Part shown: positions 46,116-53,783 of the stretch, in pieces
How the letters are laid out: every line of letters begins with the position of its first letter
Position numbering within the stretch: position 1 is the stretch's first letter
Made by a program: the position numbers and the translations under genes
From: Myxococcales bacterium
Lineage (GTDB): Bacteria > Myxococcota_A > Bradymonadia > UBA7976 > UBA1532
Direction: 5' to 3'
Assembly: GCA_020633435.1 (NCBI GenBank)
Contig: JACKDP010000005.1
Coordinates: 186,001 to 250,000, forward strand
DNA: 64,000 nt
The notes under the pieces: generated by a model
Told to the model about the DNA's origin: nothing
The model's input: the letters and a program-made list of their open reading frames with translations, nothing else
The model's database searches: none

Positions 46116-46237
46116 GGCGACATCCCCGCAACGAAAGCAAAAGCCCCCTCGAAACCGAGCCGTGGTCGCGGGTAGAGTCCGCCCGCGCCGGGGCCCCCCG
46201 TGGGGGCCGCGCAGCGGGTCGCTGGAAGGAGTCGGGG

Positions 46238-49200
46238 ATGCGAAGGTTCGGAGCTGCTCTGCTGGTGGCCATGGCCGCCGTGGGGTTCTTGGGGTGTGAC
46301 GACGACGGTGGCTCGGGCGGCGCTGGCGGCGCCGACGGGGCCATCCGTGACGTCGGGCCCGGTGGGGCAGGCGGTGGCGGCGCGGGCGGCGGCATGGGCG
46401 GCGCAGGCGGCGGCATGGGCGGCGCGGGCGGCATGGGCGGCGCCGGCGGCGCGGGCGGCGGCGACCTGGATCAGGGCGTCGATCAGGGCCCCGGCGACGA
46501 CATGGGCGTCGAGGCCGACGAGGGCGTCGATCCCGATCGCGGCGTCGATCCCCCCATCGACGGGGATCGCATCTGCGGCGAGCTGCCGGCGCCGGCCAAC
46601 GGCGCCTGCGACGTCACCGCGGGCAGCCCCGATCTGCTCATCCGCGGCACGCTCCTCGGCCCGGCCGGCCTCCTCGTCGGCGGCGAGCTGCTGATCGACC
46701 GCCGCGGCATCATCCAGTGCGTCGACTGCGACTGCAGCGGCGCCGCGGGCGCGGCCGAGGCGACGACCCTCGACTGCGGCAGCGCCGTCGTCTCGCCGGG
46801 CCTCATCAACGCCCACGACCACATCACCTTCACCCAGAACGCCCCGGGCGACTGGGGCGACGAGCGCTACGAGCACCGCCACGACTGGCGGCGCGGCGCC
46901 CGCGGCCACACCCGCATCCCGGTGCCCGGCAACGCCAGCAACGCCCAGATCAGCTGGGGCGAGCTGCGCCAGGTCCTCGGCGGCACCACCTCCCTGGTGG
47001 GCTCGGGCGGCGCCAACGGCTTCCTGCGCAACCTCGACGCCGACCAGGAGGGCCTGGGCCAGGGCGACGTCGGCCTCGACACCTTCCCCCTCGACGACTC
47101 GGGCGGCGAGCTGCGCGCCGCGGGCTGCGGCTACCCGGCCCTGCCCGAGGCCGGCGTGCTCCAGCTGCCGGCCTGGTCGCCCCACGTCTCGGAGGGCATC
47201 GATCCCGAGGCGCGCAATGAGTTCCTCTGCCTGAGCACCGACGACGGCGTCGACGTCATCGGCCAGAACGGCGCCCTCATCCACGGCGTCGGCCTGACGG
47301 CCCCCGACGGCGAGGTCCTCGCCAGCCGCGGCGCCGCCGTCATCTGGTCGCCCCGCAGCAACGTCTCGCTCTACGGCAACACCGCCCCCGTGACCATGCT
47401 CGCCACCCAGGGCGTGCTCCTGGGCCTGGGCACCGACTGGACGGCCAGCGGCTCCATCAACCTGCCCCGCGAGCTCGCCTGCGCCGACCAGCTCAACACC
47501 GAGAACTACGGCGGCTTCTTCACCGACCGCGACCTGTGGCTCATGGCCACCCGCAACAACGCGGCCGCGCTGCATGTGCTGGAGGGGGTCGGCACCCTGT
47601 CCGTCGGCCTCGCTGGCGACATCGCCATCTACCGTCGCGCCGAGGGCCAGGGCCCCTACCGCGCCGTGATCGAGTCCAACCCCGGCACCACCGCCCTCGT
47701 CCTGCGCTCCGGCACGCCCCTCTACGGCGACGCCGCGCTGATGGCGGCCGTGCCCGACGGGCAGCAGGGCTGTGAGCCCATCGGCGACGTCTGCGGCCAG
47801 GCCAAGGCGGCCTGCGTCCAGCGCGAAATCGGCAGCACTTTCGCGGTGTTGCGCGGCGGCAACGACGCCGCCTACCCGCTGTTCTTCTGTGGGGAGCCCG
47901 CCGGCGAGCCCTCCTGCCGGCCCTTCCGCCCCATGGAGTACGTCGACGGCCCGACCCCCGAGGATCGCGACGGTGACGGCATCGCCAACGCCGTGGACAA
48001 CTGCCCCGACGTCTTCAACCCGGTCCGCCCCGTCGATCGCGACGGCCAGGCCGACCACGACCGCGACGGCGCCGGCGACGCCTGCGATCCCTGCCCGATC
48101 AACCCGGACACGGCCGACTGCTCGCCCCCCAACCCCGACGACCGCGACGCCGACGGCATCGTGGACGCCATGGACAACTGCCCGGGCATCTTCAACCCGA
48201 TGCAGGAGGACGGCGACGGCGACGGCCGGGGCGACACTTGCGACGCCTGCCCGCTGGCCAACCCGGGCAACGCCCCGTGCCCCCGCACGATCTACGAGAT
48301 CAAGGGCGCCGGCGAGCTGGACGGCCTGGTCGTGCGCGTCAGCGGCGTCGTGACCGCCACCTCCGAGGGCGGCAACTTCTTCATGCAGGTGCCCGAGGGC
48401 GCTCCCGAGTACGCCGGCCCCGAGTTCAGCGGCCTCTACGTCTTCATGGGCAACACCACCGTCGATCCCGCGCCCCAGGTGGCTCGGGGTGACGCCGTGA
48501 CCGTCACGGGCGTGGCCAGCGACTACTTCGGCCAGATCCAGATCAACCGCGTGGCCGCCCTCACGGTGGACGCCAACGCCCAGGCCCTCCCGGCCCCCGT
48601 CGTCGTCGCCCCCGCCGACGTCGCGACCGGCACCGCCGGCGCCCTGCGCCTGGAGGGCGTCATCGTCCGCGTCGAGGACGTCGAGGTCACCGACGTCGCG
48701 CCCGCGCCGGGCGCTGGCGATCGCGATCCCACCAACGAGTTCGTCGTCGATGGCGCCCTGCGCATCAACGACTTCCTGTACCTCATCGACCCCCTGCCCG
48801 CCGTCGGTGCCCGCCTCGACTTCGTCGTCGGGGCCCTGCGGTTCGCCAACGAGAACAGCAAGCTGGAGCCCCGCGGCCTCGAGGACGTGGGCACGGGCCC
48901 GCCCCGGGTCATCGGCCTCGGCCCCGCCGACACGCTCCTGCGGGTGGGCGACGACCGCGTCCCCACCAACCGCGCCGGGGACGCCCTGATGGTCGAGCTC
49001 TCCGGGCCGGCCCTCGCGGGTGGCCAGGCCGTCCAGATCGTGACCAGCGACGTCGCCCTCGGCGGCAACGACGTGGTCATGGTCCCGGCGGGGGAGCGCT
49101 TCGCCCCCGTCCGCCTGACCGGCGTCGCCCAGGCGGCCCGCGTCGACGTGACCGCGTCCATCCCCGACCGCGGCGAGGCCACGGCCCCCGTCCGCGTCCT

Positions 49201-50008
49201 GGGCGAGGACGAGGGCCCCGGCGGCCTGCGCTTCGATCCGGCCGCCGTCACCGTCGGCCCCGCCGGCGAGGCCACCCTGCACGTCGTCTTCGACCTGCCC
49301 GTGCCCCCGGCTGGCGTGACCCTCGACCTCGCCGCCGCCGGCTTCGCCAACCCCCCCGCCCAGGTGGCGGTGCCGGGCGAGGCCGTCGGCGTCGACGTCG
49401 TCCTGACCGCCCCGGCTGACGCGGGCGACTACCCCGTCGTCGCCACCCTCGGCGACCTGGAGGCCCGGGCCACCGTGACCGTCCGCCTCGGCCCGCCCCC
49501 CGGCGCCGACCTCGTCATCAACGAGATCGACTACGACCAGCCCGGCGCCGACGGCGCGGAGTTCGTCGAGATCTACAACCCCACCGCCGCAGCCATCCCC
49601 CTCGCCGGCGTCCGCCTCGAGGCCGTCAACGGCAGCGGTGGCGCGGTCTACGGCACCTACAACCTGGCCGACGCCGGGCCGGCCCTCCCGGCCGGGGCGT
49701 TCCTCGTGGTGGGCGTCGGCGCCGTGCGCGCGGCCCTCCCGCCGGGCACCCTCAGCATCGACCTGCCCGCCAACGGCCTGCAGAACGGCGCCCCCGACGG
49801 CATCCGCATCATGCGCGGCAACGCCCTGGTGGACGGCCTCGCCTATGAGGGCGCCATGGACGGGGTGGGGGAGGGCATGTCCGCCGTCGCCGATCCCGGC
49901 GAGGGCAGCCTCGTTCGCTGCGGCGACGGCGCTGACAGCGGCGACAACGCCACCGACTTCACCCTCGTGGCCCAGCCGACCCCCGGCGCCCCCAACGCCT
50001 GCCCCTGA
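46238..50008 (+). CDS. Multidomain surface lipoprotein: amidohydrolase, thrombospondin type 3 repeats, lamin-tail domain
   Basis: 1256 residues, ATG behind GGAAGGA. Lipoprotein signal (LLVAMAAVGFLGC), then a Gly/Met-rich linker of GGAGGG and GGMGGAG units and an Asp-rich spacer. Residues 105-530 are amidohydrolase-like: INAHDHITFTQ carries the metal-binding H-x-H, and GLGTDWTASGSINLPREL and LSVGLAGDIAIY are typical of the superfamily. Two or three calcium-binding TSP3 repeats follow (DRDGDGIANAVDNCPD; DRDADGIVDAMDNCPG). Then come an OB-fold-like section, Ig-like beta domains, and a C-terminal lamin-tail domain (DLVINEIDYDQPGADGAEFV) ending near the C-terminus. A hydrolytic deaminase or amidase on the cell surface is likely; the substrate is unknown. 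A GC-rich hairpin (46192-46208) lies in its leader. Confidence 0.85.
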   Translation: MRRFGAALLVAMAAVGFLGCDDDGGSGGAGGADGAIRDVGPGGAGGGGAGGGMGGAGGGMGGAGGMGGAGGAGGGDLDQGVDQGPGDDMGVEADEGVDPDRGVDPPIDGDRICGELPAPANGACDVTAGSPDLLIRGTLLGPAGLLVGGELLIDRRGIIQCVDCDCSGAAGAAEATTLDCGSAVVSPGLINAHDHITFTQNAPGDWGDERYEHRHDWRRGARGHTRIPVPGNASNAQISWGELRQVLGGTTSLVGSGGANGFLRNLDADQEGLGQGDVGLDTFPLDDSGGELRAAGCGYPALPEAGVLQLPAWSPHVSEGIDPEARNEFLCLSTDDGVDVIGQNGALIHGVGLTAPDGEVLASRGAAVIWSPRSNVSLYGNTAPVTMLATQGVLLGLGTDWTASGSINLPRELACADQLNTENYGGFFTDRDLWLMATRNNAAALHVLEGVGTLSVGLAGDIAIYRRAEGQGPYRAVIESNPGTTALVLRSGTPLYGDAALMAAVPDGQQGCEPIGDVCGQAKAACVQREIGSTFAVLRGGNDAAYPLFFCGEPAGEPSCRPFRPMEYVDGPTPEDRDGDGIANAVDNCPDVFNPVRPVDRDGQADHDRDGAGDACDPCPINPDTADCSPPNPDDRDADGIVDAMDNCPGIFNPMQEDGDGDGRGDTCDACPLANPGNAPCPRTIYEIKGAGELDGLVVRVSGVVTATSEGGNFFMQVPEGAPEYAGPEFSGLYVFMGNTTVDPAPQVARGDAVTVTGVASDYFGQIQINRVAALTVDANAQALPAPVVVAPADVATGTAGALRLEGVIVRVEDVEVTDVAPAPGAGDRDPTNEFVVDGALRINDFLYLIDPLPAVGARLDFVVGALRFANENSKLEPRGLEDVGTGPPRVIGLGPADTLLRVGDDRVPTNRAGDALMVELSGPALAGGQAVQIVTSDVALGGNDVVMVPAGERFAPVRLTGVAQAARVDVTASIPDRGEATAPVRVLGEDEGPGGLRFDPAAVTVGPAGEATLHVVFDLPVPPAGVTLDLAAAGFANPPAQVAVPGEAVGVDVVLTAPADAGDYPVVATLGDLEARATVTVRLGPPPGADLVINEIDYDQPGADGAEFVEIYNPTAAAIPLAGVRLEAVNGSGGAVYGTYNLADAGPALPAGAFLVVGVGAVRAALPPGTLSIDLPANGLQNGAPDGIRIMRGNALVDGLAYEGAMDGVGEGMSAVADPGEGSLVRCGDGADSGDNATDFTLVAQPTPGAPNACP

Positions 50009-50020
50009 GCAGGCCGGTTG

Positions 50021-50041
50021 CCACGCCCCCGCGGGGCGTGG
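50021..50041 (+). terminator. GC-rich hairpin after the amidohydrolase gene (possible terminator)
   Basis: A 9-bp perfect stem CCACGCCCC/GGGGCGTGG with loop CGC, 12 nt after the stop codon. There is no T-run, so it may only stabilise the 3' end or aid termination. Confidence 0.4.
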
Positions 50042-50171
50042 TACACCCTCCTTCGAGCCGTGAGGACTGTCCAGGTCTAGCCCGGTGCTCTGCACCAAGG
50101 TCGGCGTTGCGCCGCCCGGGGAGTTGCCTGATCAAGCTTCACAAGGAAGGCTGTTCCAGACTTTCGCTTTC

Positions 50172-50253
50172 GGGGGATCACCCCTCTACGCGGGTCGGTC
50201 TGGGCCAACCTCGCCAATCGCGGTTCCGAACCCGCGTAGAGGGGTGATCCCCC
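50172..50253. repeat. 24-bp perfect inverted repeat with 34-bp spacer
   Basis: The arm at 50172-50195 (starting GGGGGATCACCCC, ending CTACGCGGGT) is repeated exactly in reverse complement at 50230-50253. The left arm contains a smaller GGGG-ATCA-CCCC palindrome. As RNA this would be a very stable hairpin; as DNA it could be a protein-binding site. No transposase adjoins it and the spacer is too short for an insertion sequence. See the ncRNA entry. Confidence 0.85.
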
Positions 50254-50320
50254 GGCGAAGTCGGTGAGCCTTCCATGTCCCAGGTCGAGAGGTAGCGAAC
50301 GGCTGCCCTCCGGCTCGACG

Positions 50321-50345
50321 AAAGGCCGCCCTCGGGCGGCCTTTT
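50321..50345 (+). terminator. Rho-independent terminator
   Basis: A 10-bp stem AAAGGCCGCC/GGCGGCCTTT (50321-50330, 50335-50344) with loop CTCG, ending in a four-T run. It stops whatever is transcribed from the 50009-50320 interval before the lipoprotein gene at 50447. Confidence 0.65.
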
Positions 50346-50446
50346 GACCATCTGGCCGCGTTCCGGGGCGGGGCGTGTGGGCGCTGATTGAATCAAGCGG
50401 GCGGTGCGGCGTCGGGCGCCCGTCCTGAACGAGGGGAGAGACAACC

Positions 50447-51208
50447 ATGCAGAAGCTTCTGATCGCCGGGCTCGCGCTCGGCATGACCGCCTTCCTTTCC
50501 GGCTGTGATCTCGAAGAGGAGTGCAACGAGGCCGGCGTCTGCCTGGACGCCGGCAACGGCGCCGGTGGCCAGGGCGGCGGCGCCGGTGGCCAGGGCGGCG
50601 GCATCGGCGGCCAGGGTGGCGGCATCGGCGGCCAGGGTGGCGGCATCGGCGGCCAGGGCGGCGGCGCCGGCGGCGCTGGCGGCGGTGGCCCCAGCATCGA
50701 GGCGGAGTGCAGCGGCACCTGTGACGTGGCCGCCGAGTGCGCCCTCAACTCCGAGGTCTGTGGCAGCATCCAGGACGCGGACGACGCGGCGGCCTACCGC
50801 GCGGCCTGCGTGACCTCCTGCGTCCGGGGCGACTTCGACTACGAAGAGGCCGACAGCACCCCCGACTGCGAGGCCGAGCTGGACGTCGTGAACTCGGGCT
50901 CCGCCAGCGCGGCGGCGGCCTGCGGTGGCGGCGGCGGCGGCGGCTTCCCCGTCAACGGCCCCTGCTCCCTGGACGAGGCCGACGGCGACGGCGAGACCGA
51001 GGGCGTCTGCATCGACGAGGGCGAGTGCGCGGGCTACACCACCGCCGGCCTCTGCGACGGCAGCGCCAGCATCCAGTGCTGCACCTCGCACCCCTGCGAG
51101 CTCGATGACGGCACCCCCGGCACCTGCAAGGCGACCAGCGCCTGCAACGGCGCCTCGACCCCGGGTCTCTGCCCCGGCGGCAACGGCATCCAGTGCTGCG
51201 TGGAGTGA
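50447..51208 (+). CDS. Gly-rich lipoprotein with two C-terminal Cys-rich (CPG..IQCC) repeats
   Basis: 253 residues; ATG behind GAGGGGAGAGA. Lipobox LGMTAFLSGC, an acidic Cys-containing segment, then a Gly-rich linker of GGQGGGI units (residues 37-80). A helical part with six spaced cysteines follows (CSGTCDVAAEC; RAACVTSCVRG). The C-terminus holds two copies of a six-Cys module of about 40 residues: C-x(4-10)-G-x-C-x(5)-C-x(5-7)-GLC-x(5-7)-IQCC (residues about 170-212 and 214-253). Such GxC...CPG..I.CC modules occur fused to secreted lysozyme- and peptidase-type proteins. No enzyme domain is present here, so a binding or inhibitor role is possible. Convergent with the CAP-domain gene. Confidence 0.75.
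   Translation: MQKLLIAGLALGMTAFLSGCDLEEECNEAGVCLDAGNGAGGQGGGAGGQGGGIGGQGGGIGGQGGGIGGQGGGAGGAGGGGPSIEAECSGTCDVAAECALNSEVCGSIQDADDAAAYRAACVTSCVRGDFDYEEADSTPDCEAELDVVNSGSASAAAACGGGGGGGFPVNGPCSLDEADGDGETEGVCIDEGECAGYTTAGLCDGSASIQCCTSHPCELDDGTPGTCKATSACNGASTPGLCPGGNGIQCCVE
50576..50659 (+). repeat. 21-bp tandem repeat inside the Gly-rich lipoprotein gene
   Basis: Four consecutive 21-bp units coding for GGIGGQG-type heptapeptides. The last three (50597-50617, 50618-50638, 50639-50659) are identical save one base; the first has GCCGGT in place of ATCGGC. Strand slippage could change the linker length without breaking the frame. Confidence 0.8.
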
Positions 51209-51273
51209 GCGCCTCGCGCTGATCGGGGGGCCCGCCCCCCGATCTCCCTGCCTGCTTCCCGAACTACCCGAAA

Positions 51274-52029
51274 CTACTGGAAGTTCTGGACGGCCCACAC
51301 CGCCCCGTTGGGCGTGGTGTAGAAGCCGCACGCCACCATGCTGAACCGCGGGTTCGTCATGTTCAGGTAGTGCCCGTGGGCCTGGAAGGGCTCGCCCGGG
51401 CCCTCATCCCACATCTGCTGCAGGCAGGTGCTGATGACCTGGCTCGTGCTGCGGTAGCCCGGGCACTCGTTCTGCCCGAAGCCGCTCTGCGGGCAGATGC
51501 GGGCCTGGAAGCCGGCGTGGGGCGTGCGCGTGCTGTCGTACTCGGCGTGGGTGTCGGCGCACGCCTCGCCGTCCGCCCAGCGCGCCAGCGGCGGGAGGCA
51601 CTGGCACTCCCAGCGGAACTGGTTGATGCGCGCCACGCAGTCCTGGGCCAGATCGCCGGTGCTGGGCAGCACGGGCGGGCGGCAGCCCGGGATGGGGAGC
51701 TGCAGGGGCCCGCCCTCGCAGCCCTCCAGGGCCATGTCCGGCGGTGGGGGCGGCGGCGGGGCGGCGTCCCGCGGTGGTGGTGGGATGGCCGCGGCGTCCA
51801 GCGGCGGGGCCTCCGCGTCCAGCGGCGGCGGGGCAGCGTCAGGGGGCGGGGCCGGCGCCCCATCGATCGGGACGTACGCGTCCTGCGGGCCCGGCAGGGC
51901 CCGGTCCGCGACCGGTGCGGCGGCGTCGGTCAGGAAGACGAGCTCCGGCGCCTGCCCCCCCGTGGTCAGGGTGCCGACCCCCGGCTCGCAGCCGGCCAGG
52001 GCGATCAGCAGCAGGGCGGCGCGGCGCAC
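51274..52029 (-). CDS. CAP-domain (SCP/PR-1-like) lipoprotein
   Basis: 251 residues. Lipobox LLIALAGC, then a linker of about 90 residues rich in Asp-Ala and Pro runs (DAAPPPLDAEAPPLDAAA). The C-terminal 140 residues form a CAP domain: CVARINQFRWEC, a histidine in CADTHAEYDSTRTPHAGF, and the signatures AHGHYLNMTNPRFSMVACGF and GAVWAVQNF. Extra cysteines suggest several disulfides. CAP proteins bind lipids, glycans or metal ions or act as proteases; here the role is open. It starts 9 bp after the stop of the gene at 52038, so the two are likely co-transcribed. Confidence 0.87.
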   Translation of the reverse strand: MRRAALLLIALAGCEPGVGTLTTGGQAPELVFLTDAAAPVADRALPGPQDAYVPIDGAPAPPPDAAPPPLDAEAPPLDAAAIPPPPRDAAPPPPPPPDMALEGCEGGPLQLPIPGCRPPVLPSTGDLAQDCVARINQFRWECQCLPPLARWADGEACADTHAEYDSTRTPHAGFQARICPQSGFGQNECPGYRSTSQVISTCLQQMWDEGPGEPFQAHGHYLNMTNPRFSMVACGFYTTPNGAVWAVQNFQ

Positions 52030-52037
52030 CCGAGGGC

Positions 52038-53663
52038 CTACAGGGCCTCGATGGTGAGCGTGTAGGGCGCGGTCTGGCGGCGCATGAAGCCCTCGATGAG
52101 CAGGTCGGCGGGGCCCTGGTGGGTGAACGTCTCGACGTCCCCGACGCCGTCGCTGCCGATGACCTCGCCCCGGGCGTTCGTGAGGGGCTGGTTGGTGCGC
52201 TGGCTCCAGAGGTACATGCCCAGATCCCCGACCTCATTGGAGAAGGTCAGGGTCGCCCGCCAGGGACCGGCGATGTCCACGTGGTAGAAGTCGGCGTCCC
52301 CATCGCAGATGCCGCCCGCGTAGGTGCCCACGCCCACGTCCGGGGCCGTGCCGGGGTAGTTGTTGTCGCCCTCCCACTCCTCCTCGTCGCCTTCGCCGCA
52401 GTGGTTGATCACCTCGACGGCGTCCGGGTCGCGCCAGTCGGCGTTCGGGGCCAGGGCGATCTCCTCCAGGGGCAGGTAGAGGCGCTTGTCGCGCGAGTCG
52501 GCGATGATGGTCATGTCGGCCTTGCGCACCACCAGCACGGTGGGGAAGACCTCCAGAAAGTCCAGGTTCGTCAGGTAGTTGGGCTCGGCATCGCGCTCGA
52601 TGAGGGAGTCGCGATCCCCCACCCGGATGCCGTGGTGATCCCCGATGAGGTGGGTGATGTGGCTGTTGGCGTAGGCGCTGCTGGCGGGGCCGAACTCGGC
52701 GTTCTGCATGGTGATGTGCAGGATCTCCATGCCGGCCCGCTCCAGGCGGTCGCGCACCCGGTCCACCAGCCGGGTGTAGAGGGTGCAGGCCGGGCACCAG
52801 CCGGCGCCGAAGATCACCACCAGGGTGTCCTTGTCGGCGTAGTCCGCGAAGCAGCGCATGTCGTCCAGGTGGAACGACATGGGCTCGCCGAAGCGGTTGT
52901 AGGCCCGATCCCAGCCAACGGGGGGCATCACGCCGCGGAAGCGCACGACGTCCACATAGCGCGGGTAGGCCCCGCAGCGGACGGTGGTGCTCACCTCGCC
53001 GGCGACGTCGCCCAGGGCGGCGCGCAGCGTGACGGGGCCGCCCGCCAGCACCTCGACCAGGCCCGGCGAGCCCTCGTCGATGCCCAGCACGCGGTCATCG
53101 TCCACGGTCCACTCCACCTGATCCGTCACGTCGGCGGTGGAGCCGTCGGTGTAGCGGGCGGTGGCCTTGAACTGCTCCTCGCCTTCGAGGGCCAGGCGGG
53201 GGGCCTCGGGGCTGATGTCGATGGCCATGAGGCTGGGGGCCGCCTCGACGACCGTGAGGTCGATGGACGCGCGGGCCTGCTGCAGCTCGACCGTGATGGT
53301 CGCGGTGCCGACGCCGACGGCCGTGATCACGCCCGCCGAGACGCTGGCCACGTCGGGGTTGGACGACGTCCAGGTGGCCTCGGCCGTGACGTCGCGGCTC
53401 GTGCCGTCGGCGAAGGCGGCCTCGACCGTCGCGCGCTGCTCCTCGCCGATGGCGAGCTCGCCGTCGTCGAAGCCGCGGAACGTCAGGCCCGAGACCGCGA
53501 CGCCCGGCTCACCGCCGGCGCCGCCGCCCCCACCGCCCGCGCCGCCGGGGCCCCCGACCGCCGCGTCCACCGTCGCCGCGCCGCCGCCGCCGCCATCCGA
53601 GTCGCACGCGACGAGCCCGCCGCTGATCAGGAGTACCGCCACCAATCCCCAGGCTCGACCCAT
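52038..53663 (-). CDS. Surface lipoprotein with Big2 domains, a thioredoxin-like domain and a PPC domain
   Basis: 541 residues from the ATG at 53663 (GGAGG ahead). Lipobox LISGGLVAC and a Gly-rich linker, then two bacterial Ig-like (Big2) domains (ATWTSSNPDVASVSAGVITA; QVEWTVDDDRVLGIDEGSPG). A thioredoxin-fold domain follows, with the active site GAGWCPACTLYTRL (WCPAC at 52799-52785) and a cis-Pro region in EVFPTVLVVRKAD. The end is a PPC-like beta-sandwich (DFYHVDIAGPWRATLTFS; ADLLIEGFMRR). The two-Cys motif implies a thiol oxidoreductase outside the cytoplasm. It lies beside several very Cys-rich lipoproteins, which would be natural substrates; that link is inference. Confidence 0.85.
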   Translation of the reverse strand: MGRAWGLVAVLLISGGLVACDSDGGGGGAATVDAAVGGPGGAGGGGGGAGGEPGVAVSGLTFRGFDDGELAIGEEQRATVEAAFADGTSRDVTAEATWTSSNPDVASVSAGVITAVGVGTATITVELQQARASIDLTVVEAAPSLMAIDISPEAPRLALEGEEQFKATARYTDGSTADVTDQVEWTVDDDRVLGIDEGSPGLVEVLAGGPVTLRAALGDVAGEVSTTVRCGAYPRYVDVVRFRGVMPPVGWDRAYNRFGEPMSFHLDDMRCFADYADKDTLVVIFGAGWCPACTLYTRLVDRVRDRLERAGMEILHITMQNAEFGPASSAYANSHITHLIGDHHGIRVGDRDSLIERDAEPNYLTNLDFLEVFPTVLVVRKADMTIIADSRDKRLYLPLEEIALAPNADWRDPDAVEVINHCGEGDEEEWEGDNNYPGTAPDVGVGTYAGGICDGDADFYHVDIAGPWRATLTFSNEVGDLGMYLWSQRTNQPLTNARGEVIGSDGVGDVETFTHQGPADLLIEGFMRRQTAPYTLTIEAL

Positions 53664-53783
53664 GCTTGCCTCCAGTCGGGTGGCTCGCACCACCCATGAT
53701 TCCGCGCAGACGACGGGCACAACCATACCGCCTGGCCCCCTGGTACGCAGCACCGAGTACGGAATGTCACCGCAATTCGCCCC

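Larger units (their letters stand above)
50172..50346 (+). ncRNA. Candidate structured RNA in the 438-bp gap 50009-50446
   Basis: No coding frame of merit is seen in this gap. The 24-bp inverted repeat is followed by a second stem with nested pairing (GTCGAG 50284-50289 with CTCGAC 50314-50319, enclosing GGTAGC/GCTGCC around loop GAACG) and then a terminator-like hairpin. That series of stacked hairpins ending in a T-run is what an independently terminated small RNA would look like. It matches no RNA family I know (not 6S, tmRNA, SRP or RNase P RNA). No clear promoter was found, so it could also be a long 5' region of the next gene. Confidence 0.35.

Noticed and set aside
45659..50098. A long minus-strand frame opposite the amidohydrolase lipoprotein
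   Set aside because: Val/Gly/Ala-rich shadow of a gene with clear domains on the plus strand.
50172..50253. Terminal inverted repeats of an insertion sequence
   Set aside because: Only 34 bp lie between the arms, no transposase or target duplication is seen.
50560..50660. CRISPR-like direct repeats
   Set aside because: The 21-bp units are contiguous, without spacers, and encode an in-frame Gly-rich linker.
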